From assembly GCF_000019805.1 (NCBI RefSeq), contig NC_010525.1:62001-126000 (forward strand): a stretch of DNA of 64,000 bases, in the 5' to 3' direction. Positions within the stretch are counted from its first letter, which is position 1, and every line of letters starts with the position of its first letter. The notes under the pieces were generated by a model. It was not told the DNA's origin. It did no database searches and saw nothing but the letters and a program-made list of their open reading frames with translations. Below, in pieces: positions 24,321 to 32,468 of this stretch. This DNA is from Pyrobaculum neutrophilum V24Sta (GTDB taxonomy: Archaea; Thermoproteota; Thermoprotei; Thermoproteales; Thermoproteaceae). Position numbers and translations under genes: made by a program.

Positions 24321-24665
24321 CTACACCTCCTCTATCGAAAAGGCGCCCAGCTTCTCGAGAACTTGGTCCAGCTTGGCGTTGACCTCCCTTAGGAGACGAG
24401 CCGCCTCGTCGGACCTCCCCGACTCCATCCTCTCGAGGGCGGCCCTCAGCTCCTTCACCACGTCTATCAACGCGTCGAGCCTCTGGAAAGCCCGCATAAC
24501 GCCGTCGATCGACTCCCTCATCTCGTCAAGCCTCCTCATGTTTAGGTACGTGGCCAGTATCACCAACTCCTGTATATCCAGCTTCTTCTTCTTTTCAAAC
24601 TTGTTGAGCACCTCCACGGCAAGCGCCCTAACGAGCCCCTCCACCTTCTTAGTTGAGTCCTCCAC
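24321..24665 (-). CDS. Small coiled-coil protein
   Basis: The 114-residue protein is helical throughout. It has a basic patch (LNKFEKKKKLDIQELVILATYL) and two heptad-rich segments (MREVDEMRESIDGVMRAF-type and ARLLREVNAKLDQVLEKLG). No family is recognised; a dimeric adaptor is the most one can infer. A TATA box (tataaattttgg on the minus strand, about 24668-24677) lies close to the ATG, so the true start may be slightly further in. It is divergent from the C/D sRNA at 24701. Confidence 0.6.
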   Translation of the reverse strand: MEDSTKKVEGLVRALAVEVLNKFEKKKKLDIQELVILATYLNMRRLDEMRESIDGVMRAFQRLDALIDVVKELRAALERMESGRSDEAARLLREVNAKLDQVLEKLGAFSIEEV

Positions 24666-24700
24666 GCCAAAATTTATACACTCTATAAAAGACTATTGCT

Positions 24701-24756
24701 GAATGATGAAGGGATCGATGGTGTGACCACATGACGAGGGAAGAGACGATCTGACG
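24701..24756 (+). ncRNA. C/D box sRNA with own promoter
   Basis: A consensus C box ATGATGA (24703-24709) is followed by a 13-nt guide, a D'-like GTGA (24723-24726), a 4-nt spacer, a C' box ATGACGA (24731-24737), a 13-nt guide GGGAAGAGACGAT and a D box CTGA (24751-24754). This is the standard layout of archaeal methylation-guide RNAs bound by L7Ae, Nop5 and fibrillarin. A TATA box (ctctataaaag, 24681-24691) gives a start near 24700. The N+5 rule points to targets in sequences complementary to the two guides; I could not assign them. Confidence 0.72.
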
Positions 24757-24788
24757 TCGGCACCGCCGTGGTGGACCAACCGGCTGTC

Positions 24789-25598
24789 CTACCGGCGGGC
24801 GGGGCGCCTAGCCGATTTAAGCATCCTGTCCACCTCCCTAGCCGCCTCCGGGCTTTCCCAGCCGGCGTCAGCCCGTGGGGGCGGACCGCCTGTTATGCCG
24901 GACAAAAGCGCCTCCAGGGCCGCCCTCAGCACCCGTGGCGTCGAGGGGCACTCGATCGATATGTAGAACTCCCTCCCCGCCAGGGCCCTCCCGAGCTTGT
25001 GGTAGAACGTCTCCGAGGCGAAGAGGTAGCCGGTGGGGTCCTCCCTATGTATGTCGAAGCCCAGCTGTATTACCACGGGGCCGTCCCACTGCTCCAGCAC
25101 GTGGCGGGCGATCTTCCAGAAGCCGCCGTCTCCGACCCCCGGCGGCAGCGGGAAGGCCGTTGCCTCCCTCCGCCCTGCGAGCTGCCTCCTAGTTGGGCCC
25201 TCGGCCCCTCCGTACACCAGGTAGAGGGGGAAGCCGTGTTCCAGGTGGAGCTCCCACGTCCCCGTTGGGAAGTGTCTGTCTATGGAGATCACCGCCGCGC
25301 CGGACCTCTTCGCTATGTAGACCGCCGCGTTGAAGAGCTGGTTGCTCCTGGGCGCGTGGAGGCCAGCCATGGCGGTGCCCCCCACGTAGAAGACGGCGCG
25401 TCCCTTGGCCAAAGCCGCATTAGCCACCGCGGCTGCCGCCAGGACCTCCGCCTCGTGTTTCGCCACGGCCTTCACAAACATCTCGCTGTGGATCAAGCGC
25501 ACCTCGTCCCACGTCGCCACGCCCTCCACCGCCTCGGCGCCCAGCTCCCTCAAAACCCTTGCTACCCAGCGGCCGTCGTCTGCGTGGACGAGCAACAC
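24789..25598 (-). CDS. Histone-deacetylase-superfamily protein
   Basis: The 269-residue protein resembles HDAC/acetylpolyamine amidohydrolases: VISIDRHFPTG supplies the Asp-x-His zinc ligands near residue 107, and IQLGFDIHREDPTGYLFASETF matches the QxGFDxxxxDPxG segment with the second Asp ligand. The tail is basic. Such enzymes split acetyl-lysine or acetylated small amines. Members in archaea have been tied to chromatin protein or polyamine deacetylation. The GTG start lies only 18 bases from the divergent pheA start. Confidence 0.82.
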   Translation of the reverse strand: MLLVHADDGRWVARVLRELGAEAVEGVATWDEVRLIHSEMFVKAVAKHEAEVLAAAAVANAALAKGRAVFYVGGTAMAGLHAPRSNQLFNAAVYIAKRSGAAVISIDRHFPTGTWELHLEHGFPLYLVYGGAEGPTRRQLAGRREATAFPLPPGVGDGGFWKIARHVLEQWDGPVVIQLGFDIHREDPTGYLFASETFYHKLGRALAGREFYISIECPSTPRVLRAALEALLSGITGGPPPRADAGWESPEAAREVDRMLKSARRPARR

Positions 25599-25616
25599 AT
25601 TTATACCAGATGCTTC

Positions 25617-26549
25617 GTGTTTATTAATGCAGGGGTTTACAGACTGGAGGAGGAGCTCTACGCCCTCCTGAGAGAGAGGGCGAAGTACAACGTACCGCCG
25701 CTGATCGACGGCCCCCTCGCCCCCCTTATAGCCTCGGCCGTCTCAAGGGCGCACTCCCCCGCTGTGGCCTACCTCGGCCCCGAGCGGTCCTTCACCTGGG
25801 AAGCTGCGGCGTCGCTGTATCCACACGGGACGCATGTGGCGTATAAGACGATAACGGAGGTGTTTAAGGCCGTTGAGAAAGGCGCGGTGGACTACGGCGT
25901 GGTGCCCTTTATAAACAGCCTAGAGGGGCCGGTCGGAGAGACGGTGGACGCCCTGGCCACACACGACGTCAAGATACTGGCTATGGGGGAGATGAGGATA
26001 ACCCTCTGCCTCGCCAAGAGGGGCACCCCCCGCGTCGTCTACACCCACCCCCACGCCGCCGCACAGGCTAGGAAGATCATCTCGGCGCTAGGCGCCGAGG
26101 TGGTCTACACGGCCTCCACCTCCGAGGCCGTCAGAGAGCTGGAGCGGTGCCAAGACTGCGCGGTGATCGCCTCGCCTAAGGCGCTTGAGGGGTACGAGAA
26201 GACGTGTGGAGTCGAAGACGGGGAGAGCTACACAAGGTTCGCGGTGCTCTCCAGAGAGGGAGGCCCCGGCGGGTCCAGAGCGGCGCTGATTTTCGCCGTC
26301 CCAAACGTGGCGGGCGCCCTCTACAAGGCGCTCGGCCCCATAGCGAGACGCGGCATAAACATGACCCTCATATACTCGAGGCCCACCAAGCTCTCCCCCT
26401 GGGACTACTTCTTCCTCGTGGAGGTGGAGGCCGGGGCGGGGGTAGAGGAGGCGCTTGAGGAGATGAGGCTGTACACCACCGTGTTGAAGCTGGCGGGCCG
26501 CTACAACATAATCACGATAGCCCAGCCAGCTGCCGGGCCTGCTCGATGA
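25617..26549 (+). CDS. pheA: Prephenate dehydratase with ACT domain
   Basis: The protein has the dehydratase domain (VAYLGPERSFTWEAA, then VPFINSLEGPVGETVD and the catalytic YTRF motif) and a C-terminal ACT domain (NVAGALYKALGPIARRGINM with YSRP) for feedback by phenylalanine. It turns prephenate into phenylpyruvate. The frame is open far upstream, but that part overlaps the HDAC-like gene; the GTG at 25617 is the only reasonable start close to the TATA-like atttatacc and leaves 310 residues. Its end overlaps hel308 by 38 bases. Confidence 0.9.
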   Translation: MFINAGVYRLEEELYALLRERAKYNVPPLIDGPLAPLIASAVSRAHSPAVAYLGPERSFTWEAAASLYPHGTHVAYKTITEVFKAVEKGAVDYGVVPFINSLEGPVGETVDALATHDVKILAMGEMRITLCLAKRGTPRVVYTHPHAAAQARKIISALGAEVVYTASTSEAVRELERCQDCAVIASPKALEGYEKTCGVEDGESYTRFAVLSREGGPGGSRAALIFAVPNVAGALYKALGPIARRGINMTLIYSRPTKLSPWDYFFLVEVEAGAGVEEALEEMRLYTTVLKLAGRYNIITIAQPAAGPAR

Positions 26550-28701
26550 TGGACTCGGCCAGCCTCTCGCCGAAGCCGGGCAGAGAGGCTATCTCCCTGA
26601 CGGAGGCCTTGGCCAAGTCCTTAACCGTCCTGTAGCCGAAGTTGTAGAGAGCCCTAGCTCTAACTCTCCCCACGCCCCTCAGCGCAGTCACGAGCTCCAG
26701 CAACTCCTCCCTAACGCCGTAGATCACCCTCGCCGTCACCACCTCCAGCCCCCTCCTGTGCTCCTCCAAGCCCAGCATACCGGCTAGCTTAGCCGCCGCG
26801 TTCCCAAGCCACTCGAATAGGTCTATGTACACCCGCAGATCCCCCGGCGCCACCTCGAACCTGTTGAATATGGCGTCTTCGTCCTCCTCCTCGATCCACG
26901 CCGTCAGCACCGAGGCGGTCTTAACCACCTCCTCAAACTCCTCGTCCTCCTCCACGTCGAGCACGGAGAGGACCTCCTCGGCCACGCGCCTATCCGCCCT
27001 CCCCCTCCTCACCCTGGGGAAGTCGCGCGCCGTGAGCACGACGTAGAGATACGCCGACGTGTTGCCCCCCCTCAAGCTCTTTATAAGCTCGATGTATCTG
27101 GCGGCCGTCTCGGGGTCTAGATACAGCCTCGCCACCTGCCTCCCCAGCTCCGTCGCGTATACGCGCTCGCCGTCTCGCTCCAGGAACCCCCACTCCTCCA
27201 GCTCCTCCACGGCCGCCCCCACCCTGGACCGAAGTAGAGCCGACTTGACGGCGGTCCTCGCCTGGTGGTACCCCAGGGTGTTGGAGAAGAAGTCCACCAG
27301 CTCGTCTATAGACCGGGCGTAGCCGCCCCCCACCGCCCCCAAGACGTGCGCCCTGAGGTTGGGGCCGGCCAAGATGTGGGACCTCACCTCCTCCACCTGC
27401 CCCCTGACGTACCTCTCCATGAGGTAGCCCACCTCGTTTTTACTCCTCGCCACCAAGACGGCCTCCCCCACGGCGTCGAGGCCCGGCCTGCCGGCGCGGC
27501 CGGCCATCTGCTTATACTCGAGAACCGGGATCTCCTCCCTCCCCACCACGGGGTCAAAACGCTCGAAGTCCGCCACCACGACCCTCCTAGCCGGCAGGTT
27601 CACCCCCGCGGCCAGCGTCGTCGTGGACACCACCACCTTGACGACCCCCCTCCTGAAGCCCTCCTCCACCAGCCTCCTCACCTCCAGCTCCAAGCCGGCG
27701 TTGTGGAAAGCCACGCCCCGCGCCACAAGCTCCGCGAGCTCCCTCCCTATGATCTTGCTGGAGGAGGCCCTGGCGACCTCCCCGGCCAGCCTCGACGCCT
27801 CGGCCACGTCGATCAGCCTGGCGGGGTGGGCCGCGATGGCCTTAGCCACCGCCTTGGCGATCCTCACCGTGGAGGATCTGCTACTGGCGAACACAAGCGC
27901 CTGTCCCCCGCCCGCCACGGCGTCCACCGCCAGGGCAACCTCGGCGTCGCCCGCCGCCTCAACCCGCCTATATGTGCCGTCTGGGTAGTATATCCTCCCC
28001 CCGTGGTAGACCCCCTCCCTCAGCGGGACGGGCCTCCAGCTGGACGCCACAAGCCTAGCCCCCAGCCACTCCGCCACCTCGGCGGCGTTCCCCACGGTGG
28101 CGCTTAAGCCGATGAACTGCGCCCTGAGGCCCAGGTGTTTAAGCTTGGCGATGATAGACTCAAGCACCGGCCCCCTCCTCGGGTCGCCGAGGTAGTGGAT
28201 CTCGTCCACCACCACCGTTTTTACAGAGCTCAGCCACCCCGGCCTATGCCTCAGGAGGCTGTCCAGCTTCTCGTATGTCACAACCAACACGTCGTACTCG
28301 TGCAACCTCCTGTCCTCGGAGTCGAAGTCCCCCGTGGAGACGCCCACCTTAGCCAGACCGCCGTAGTGGGAGAAGTGCACCAGCTTCTCGTAGGCAAGCG
28401 CCTTCAGCGGGACGGCATACAGCGCCATCCCCCCCTCCAACGCCGCCTTCACAGACGCCACCTCGGCCAGGAGGGATTTGCCCGAGGCCGTGGCGGTGCA
28501 GAGGAGCACGCTCCTCCCGTCGAAGAGACCCGCCTTGACAGCCTCCACCTGAGGGGGGAAGAGCTCCCGGACCCCCCTCCCCCTCAGCACGGAGATCAAA
28601 CGCCCATCTAGGGGAAGCTCAGAAACCTCCACATGGGGCGCCGGGGCGGGGGTATTTTTCCTCTTCGGCTGTGAGAAAACCCCCGCCATGATTTTCGACA
28701 T
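26512..28701 (-). CDS. hel308: Hel308/Hjm superfamily 2 DNA helicase
   Basis: The 729-residue protein has helicase motifs I (TATASGKS), II (DEIHYL), III (LSATVGN) and VI (QMAGRAGRPG), then a winged helix, a ratchet domain and a C-terminal helix-hairpin-helix (IASLPGFGERLAESI), which is the Hel308 order. It acts 3'-5' at stalled forks and in recombination. The start may be the ATG at 28701 or the one at 28689. The gene lies just after mcm on the same strand, with a 70-base foldable spacer between them. Confidence 0.95.
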   Translation of the reverse strand: MSKIMAGVFSQPKRKNTPAPAPHVEVSELPLDGRLISVLRGRGVRELFPPQVEAVKAGLFDGRSVLLCTATASGKSLLAEVASVKAALEGGMALYAVPLKALAYEKLVHFSHYGGLAKVGVSTGDFDSEDRRLHEYDVLVVTYEKLDSLLRHRPGWLSSVKTVVVDEIHYLGDPRRGPVLESIIAKLKHLGLRAQFIGLSATVGNAAEVAEWLGARLVASSWRPVPLREGVYHGGRIYYPDGTYRRVEAAGDAEVALAVDAVAGGGQALVFASSRSSTVRIAKAVAKAIAAHPARLIDVAEASRLAGEVARASSSKIIGRELAELVARGVAFHNAGLELEVRRLVEEGFRRGVVKVVVSTTTLAAGVNLPARRVVVADFERFDPVVGREEIPVLEYKQMAGRAGRPGLDAVGEAVLVARSKNEVGYLMERYVRGQVEEVRSHILAGPNLRAHVLGAVGGGYARSIDELVDFFSNTLGYHQARTAVKSALLRSRVGAAVEELEEWGFLERDGERVYATELGRQVARLYLDPETAARYIELIKSLRGGNTSAYLYVVLTARDFPRVRRGRADRRVAEEVLSVLDVEEDEEFEEVVKTASVLTAWIEEEDEDAIFNRFEVAPGDLRVYIDLFEWLGNAAAKLAGMLGLEEHRRGLEVVTARVIYGVREELLELVTALRGVGRVRARALYNFGYRTVKDLAKASVREIASLPGFGERLAESIIEQARQLAGLS

Positions 28702-28702
28702 G

Positions 28703-28767
28703 CACGCCGGGGGCGGCCCCGTCCGCGGCCGGACGCCGGCGGAAGCCGGGCTGGGTCCCTTGGCGTG
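28703..28767. other. Four-helix foldable spacer between mcm and hel308
   Basis: The spacer closes with CACGCC (28703-28708) pairing GGCGTG (28762-28767). Inside are three perfect hairpins in a row: GGGG-cgg-CCCC, GTCCG-cggc-CGGAC and CCGGC-ggaa-GCCGG; on the plus strand the last loop is GGAA (a GNRA tetraloop). The result resembles a small multi-branched RNA. It could be a leader of hel308, part of the mcm 3' end, or an independent RNA on either strand. Confidence 0.45.
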
Positions 28768-28781
28768 GGGGGCCGAAAAAA

Positions 28782-30830
28782 CTATACGACGCGTTTTATG
28801 TAGCCTGGCCTCGGCGTGTAGGCCTCGCCGTTGCGGATGAGGAGATCCACCACCCTCTGCACCTCGGAGGCGGGGATCCCCAGCTTCTCCGCCTCGGCCT
28901 TGAGGAGGTCCACCTTCACCGGCCCCCTCTCGGCCTCCTCCAGCTTCTTCAGAAGCTCGACGACTTTTATGTAGGCCTCCCTCCTCGACGCGGGGACGCC
29001 CGTGATTATGGCGTCTATGTCTATGTTGCCAGATTCTACGTCGATGCCGACCGACTTGAGGAAGGCCAGATACAGCTTGATGGCCCTCTCCGCGTCTTCG
29101 CCGGTGGCGATGGGGGAGAGCCTCATCTTGGCCTCCGCGATGGTGAGACGTATGAGGGCCTCCAGCTGGCGGGCGGTGATGGCGATCGCCGTCCCGGGGC
29201 CCTGGTACCTGCGGCGCATCTCGAGGTAGAACCTCTTGATCCTCTCCTTGGCCTCCTCGCTGATGACGGGTCTTACATACCTCCTCGCGTACATTATATA
29301 CTTGCGCAGGAAGTCCGGCCTCAAGATGTCGCGGAAGGACTCCGGCGTTCTGCCCGAGTGGAGGTCGAGGATGTGCCCTGCGACAGAGGCGTCGAAGTCC
29401 TCCCTGGGCTCATCCCTAATCACGAAGATCAAGTCGAAGCGGCTCAGCAGAGACACGGGGAGGTCGATGTTCTCCGCCACGGTCCTGTTGGGGAGATACC
29501 GGCCGAAGGCCGGGTTCGCCGCGGCCAACACGGCAGCCCGCGCGTTTAGGGTGGCCACGATGCCGGCTTTGCTGATGGAGACGGTGTTCTGCTCCATAGC
29601 CTCGTGGAGCGCCACCCTGTCCTTGGCGTCCATCTTGTCGATCTCGTCTATGACGGCCACCCCCCTGTCGGCCAACACGAGGGCCCCCGCCTCTAGGTAG
29701 AACTCGCCCGTCAGCTTATCCCTTACGACAGCCGCCGTGAGGCCAGCCGCCGACGACCCCTTGCCCGTCGTGTAGACAGCCCTCGGCGCGATCTTAGCCA
29801 CGAACTTGAGCAGCTGCGACTTGGCGGTGCCGGGGTCGCCGATGAGCAGTATGTTGACGTCCCCCCTCACCCTAACCCCATCTGGGTAAACGATCTCGTT
29901 GCCGCCGAAGAGGAGGCAGGCGATGGCCTCCTTTATCTCCTCGTAGCCGTATATCGAGGGGGCGATGGAGCGGACGATGAGCTCCCTCACGTCGGCCCGG
30001 CGGGAGATCTCCAGAATCCGTTGCTCGTCCTCCTTCGTGATCTCCTCCACCAGCTCCTTGTTGGAGGTCTCCACGTGCACCCCCTGGACGTAGGACGTCA
30101 CTATGGGCGGCCTCCCCTTCCTAAGCTCGCTGAGGGCCAAGTCGACGACGCCGGTGAGAGACACGATGTCCCCCGGCTTCACAGTGTCGACGAGGTCGTC
30201 CAGGAGAACAACCTCCACGCTCCTCGGCATCTGGCCCGGCGGGAGGTCCTCCGGCCTCTCCTGCACGATGGCCTTCTGCCAGTCTATGTACTGGCTCAGC
30301 TCCGTCACGAGGGTAAAGCTCTTCGAGGCCCCGCAGCGGGGGCACTTGGCGGGGGGCTCCACATGCCTCTCCAGCTCCTGAAGAAGCTCTATCTCGTAGC
30401 CGCACTGCGTACACCGGTAGAGCGCTCTGTGGAGGAAGTGCTTAGGCGGAGTCTGCCTAGTCACGATCCCCTCGATGCGGATCAGGCGGCCGATGTACTC
30501 AGACCTAAGCTTCCTAAGCGGCACAGCCAGCGGCGAGCCCCTAACCCTGAAGTGGAACCGCCTCAGCGCCCTCGCCGTCTCCGGATCCTTCTCCTCCACA
30601 ACCTCCTGCACCACCTTATCAGCCTCAGGCAACACAAGCCGAGGCCTCTCGACGAAGAGATCCGCAAGAGACTTGTCAAACAGAAGAATGTCGTGGAAAT
30701 CCACCTCAAGAGACCTCTTCCGCTGAATAATCATGTTGATAACCTCATCCGACACCTTCTCACTAGACGTAACAAACTCCCTAATCCTATCCCTCACAAG
30801 ATCAAGCTCAACCTCAGCAGACACAGACAC
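28782..30830 (-). CDS. mcm: Replicative helicase MCM
   Basis: The protein (about 682 residues) has the MCM N-terminal domain with a zinc-binding CTQCG...CPRCG pair, an OB fold, and the AAA+ core with GDPGTAKSQ (Walker A), VAVIDEIDKM (Walker B) and LSRFDLIFV (arginine finger). It forms the hexamer that unwinds DNA at replication forks. The frame is open to 30881, but the extra residues look like a false signal peptide; the GTG at 30830 (or 30824) follows a TATA-like tttttattg by about 24 bases. A T-run (minus strand) follows the stop at once. Confidence 0.96.
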   Translation of the reverse strand: MSVSAEVELDLVRDRIREFVTSSEKVSDEVINMIIQRKRSLEVDFHDILLFDKSLADLFVERPRLVLPEADKVVQEVVEEKDPETARALRRFHFRVRGSPLAVPLRKLRSEYIGRLIRIEGIVTRQTPPKHFLHRALYRCTQCGYEIELLQELERHVEPPAKCPRCGASKSFTLVTELSQYIDWQKAIVQERPEDLPPGQMPRSVEVVLLDDLVDTVKPGDIVSLTGVVDLALSELRKGRPPIVTSYVQGVHVETSNKELVEEITKEDEQRILEISRRADVRELIVRSIAPSIYGYEEIKEAIACLLFGGNEIVYPDGVRVRGDVNILLIGDPGTAKSQLLKFVAKIAPRAVYTTGKGSSAAGLTAAVVRDKLTGEFYLEAGALVLADRGVAVIDEIDKMDAKDRVALHEAMEQNTVSISKAGIVATLNARAAVLAAANPAFGRYLPNRTVAENIDLPVSLLSRFDLIFVIRDEPREDFDASVAGHILDLHSGRTPESFRDILRPDFLRKYIMYARRYVRPVISEEAKERIKRFYLEMRRRYQGPGTAIAITARQLEALIRLTIAEAKMRLSPIATGEDAERAIKLYLAFLKSVGIDVESGNIDIDAIITGVPASRREAYIKVVELLKKLEEAERGPVKVDLLKAEAEKLGIPASEVQRVVDLLIRNGEAYTPRPGYIKRVV

Positions 30831-30884
30831 AAGACACCCCAACAATAAAAACCAAAACAGGTGATACAGCAGACCGCCCATCCC

Positions 30885-31015
30885 CAGGCGCTCTGCCCAT
30901 CGCCGACCCTAGCGGCACCCCCTCGCCCGCGCCCCCACCGGCATCCAGCGCGGGGCCACCGGACCGGGCGGCCCTCCTCCAGCCGGGGCCTGGGTCACCG
31001 CCCCCCACCGCCGTT
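30885..31015. other. GC-rich foldable intergenic region upstream of mcm
   Basis: This stretch has no credible gene on either strand. It contains nested complementary segments: an outer pair CCCAGGC/GCCTGGG (near 30889-30898 and 30983-30993) and an inner pair CCCGCGC/GCGCGGG. GC-rich islands with nested stems are the usual look of structured RNAs in hyperthermophiles. A weak TATA-like cataaac on the minus strand near 31015-31021 may precede it. I could not match it to SRP, H/ACA or other known RNA. From 31016 to 31165 I see only the promoter of the next gene (acataaacttttttacg). Confidence 0.35.
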
Positions 31016-31165
31016 TATGCGCACACGAGTACATAGCCCTCGGCCTACGCCAGATACGCAGAGCCTCTGCTAAGAAGAGGACGATTTTGAATACTGCGCC
31101 GTTGTGCTACATACCTACGCCGGGTGGATACATAAACTTTTTTACGTCTGGATATCCTCCCGCAT

Positions 31166-31483
31166 GTGATCGAGGACGTGGTTGGGGAGGAGATCTTGGC
31201 CGCCGCTGTTTTGCACAAAAGCGGCTTCGTCGTGAAGTACGTGGGCTTAGACAGGGAGGTCTGGACTAGGCTGTCGGCTGTGTTAAACAAGGCGAGGGAG
31301 CTGGCCTCCGCCCTCCAGGGGGACCTCCTGGGCATAGACCTAGTCATGGATAGATACAGGGCGGCGGTTAGGGCGGGGGGTAGCGTAGTCGCCGCCGTGT
31401 TGGCCAAGGCCGAGGTGGACCCCCAGTACCTAGACTACGTCGCCTTCCGGATCGTGGAGGAGTTCGAGGCGGAGCTCAAGTAG
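31166..31483 (+). CDS. Small helical protein
   Basis: The 105-residue protein has an amphipathic start (IEDVVGEEILAAAVLHKSGFVVKYVGLD), a long helix (RLSAVLNKARELASALQGDLLGIDL) and an acidic end. No family is certain, although its size and its position before Roadblock and V4R-type genes suggest a regulatory partner. A TATA box (cataaacttttttacg) lies about 30 bases before the GTG. The 3' end overlaps the convergent small gene at 31435 by 49 bases, the largest overlap in the window, so one of the two stops may be misjudged. Confidence 0.55.
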   Translation: MIEDVVGEEILAAAVLHKSGFVVKYVGLDREVWTRLSAVLNKARELASALQGDLLGIDLVMDRYRAAVRAGGSVVAAVLAKAEVDPQYLDYVAFRIVEEFEAELK

Positions 31484-31728
31484 GCCTCCAGGAGCTCCCC
31501 AGCCCTCAACAGAGCCACCCCCCTGGGCTCCCCGCCCACCTTCACCGCCACGGCGGCGCCGCCCCTAGCCCTCCCCACGTACTCCACCCCCTCGATGCGG
31601 ATGTAGAACTCCTCCACGGCCTCCAGATGCCTCTCCGCCGCCTTCAACATAGCGGCGATGAGCTCCGCGTGCCTCTCCTCAACGCCCTCAGCCTTCACGA
31701 CCCTCCCATCAACGATATATAGAGACAC
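31435..31728 (-). CDS. Small Roadblock-sized hypothetical protein
   Basis: The GTG at 31728 opens 97 residues starting SLYIVDGRVVKAEGVEERHAEL, then a helix (AAMLKAAERHLEAVEEF) and further strands (YIRIEGVEYVGRARGGAAVAVKVGG). This strand/helix/strand order would suit a small longin or Roadblock-like fold, though this is not proved. A TATA-like ttttaatttt on the minus strand lies about 25 bases before the start. The start codon abuts the possible upstream start of the divergent gene within the palindrome CACGTG. Confidence 0.5.
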   Translation of the reverse strand: MSLYIVDGRVVKAEGVEERHAELIAAMLKAAERHLEAVEEFYIRIEGVEYVGRARGGAAVAVKVGGEPRGVALLRAGELLEAYLSSASNSSTIRKAT

Positions 31729-31740
31729 GTGGAGAAGTAC

Positions 31741-32064
31741 GTGAAAATTAAAATGAAGTGCCCCGTCTGCGGCCGCCAGATCTACATAGAGGCGCCCCCG
31801 GTGGACGGGCTGAGGGAGTTTGTAGTCCTCCACGGGGACCACGCCGCGAAGATATACATCGACGAGCACCACTTCGTAAGAAGGGCCTGGCCCGCGCCGC
31901 TCCTCAAGGCCGAGGAAGAGGAGGCGCCTAGGCAGGCCTACGGAGTCTTCGTCGGAAGAGGCAGAGCCGTGGTGGTGGGCCCCGGCGGCGAGAAGCTGGC
32001 GGAGCTACCCACCGGCGAGCTAGGCGCCGCGGTGACGCTTGCAGAAAAACTGGAGATGAATTAA
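31741..32064 (+). CDS. Small protein with N-terminal CPxC motif
   Basis: The 107-residue protein starts VKIKMKCPVCGRQIYIEAP, a CPVC knuckle that would be half of a zinc ribbon. It continues with a beta-rich middle (FVVLHGDHAAKIYIDEHHFVRR) and a C-terminal strand pair (YGVFVGRGRAVVVGPGGEKL). The GTG at 31741 is favoured over the one at 31729 because a TATA box (acgatatatag) lies about 25 bases upstream. No second Cys pair exists, so a metal site would need a dimer or His ligands. Function is unknown. Confidence 0.6.
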   Translation: MKIKMKCPVCGRQIYIEAPPVDGLREFVVLHGDHAAKIYIDEHHFVRRAWPAPLLKAEEEEAPRQAYGVFVGRGRAVVVGPGGEKLAELPTGELGAAVTLAEKLEMN

Positions 32065-32114
32065 GTCAAGGAGGCGCAACCGCAACGTAGATAAGGGGGA
32101 GCGGACAGACGGCC

Positions 32115-32468
32115 ATGGAGTCGAAATATAGGGAGGAGCTCTCCCTATTTCTTTCCAGAACAGGGGGAGATGTGCTGGGCGCCGTCATGGCTAGACGCGA
32201 CGGCCTCCCAGTCGCCTCGGCCGCCCCCGGCATGGACCCCAAGGCCATCTCGGCGCTTGCGGCCCTGGCGCTGGGCACCCTGAGGAAAGTCGGCGACGAG
32301 CTCAAAATCGGCGGGGTGAGGCAGGTGGTGGCCTACTACGACAGCCGGGTGATAGTGATGTGGCCGGCTAGGGAGCTCTACATAATCGCCGTGGCCAACG
32401 CAGACGCCAACATAGGCCTAATCTTCCTAGAGCTGGAACGCCTCGCGAAGAGGCTGGCGGAGCTATGA
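32115..32468 (+). CDS. Roadblock/LC7-domain protein
   Basis: The 117-residue protein shows the Roadblock/LC7 pattern: a helix (SKYREELSLFLSRTGGD), strand VLGAVMARRDGLPVASAAPG, helix PKAISALAALALGTLRKVGDEL, then strands VRQVVAYYDSRVIVMW and LYIIAVANADANIGLIFLELERL. Roadblock proteins act as partners of small GTPases such as MglA in bacteria and archaea. No GTPase gene is in view. It overlaps the following V4R-like gene by four bases (atga). Confidence 0.82.
   Translation: MESKYREELSLFLSRTGGDVLGAVMARRDGLPVASAAPGMDPKAISALAALALGTLRKVGDELKIGGVRQVVAYYDSRVIVMWPARELYIIAVANADANIGLIFLELERLAKRLAEL

Noticed and set aside
24768-25616. In-frame extension ahead of pheA
   Set aside because: It overlaps the HDAC-like gene on the other strand and is Pro/Arg-rich nonsense; the dehydratase domain begins after 25617.
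27265-28107. 280-codon plus-strand open frame opposite hel308
   Set aside because: Antisense to helicase motifs and without any family signature.
30831-30881. Signal-peptide-like N-terminus of MCM
   Set aside because: MCM is nuclear-type cytoplasmic machinery; the promoter spacing supports a later GTG start, so the hydrophobic stretch is not translated.
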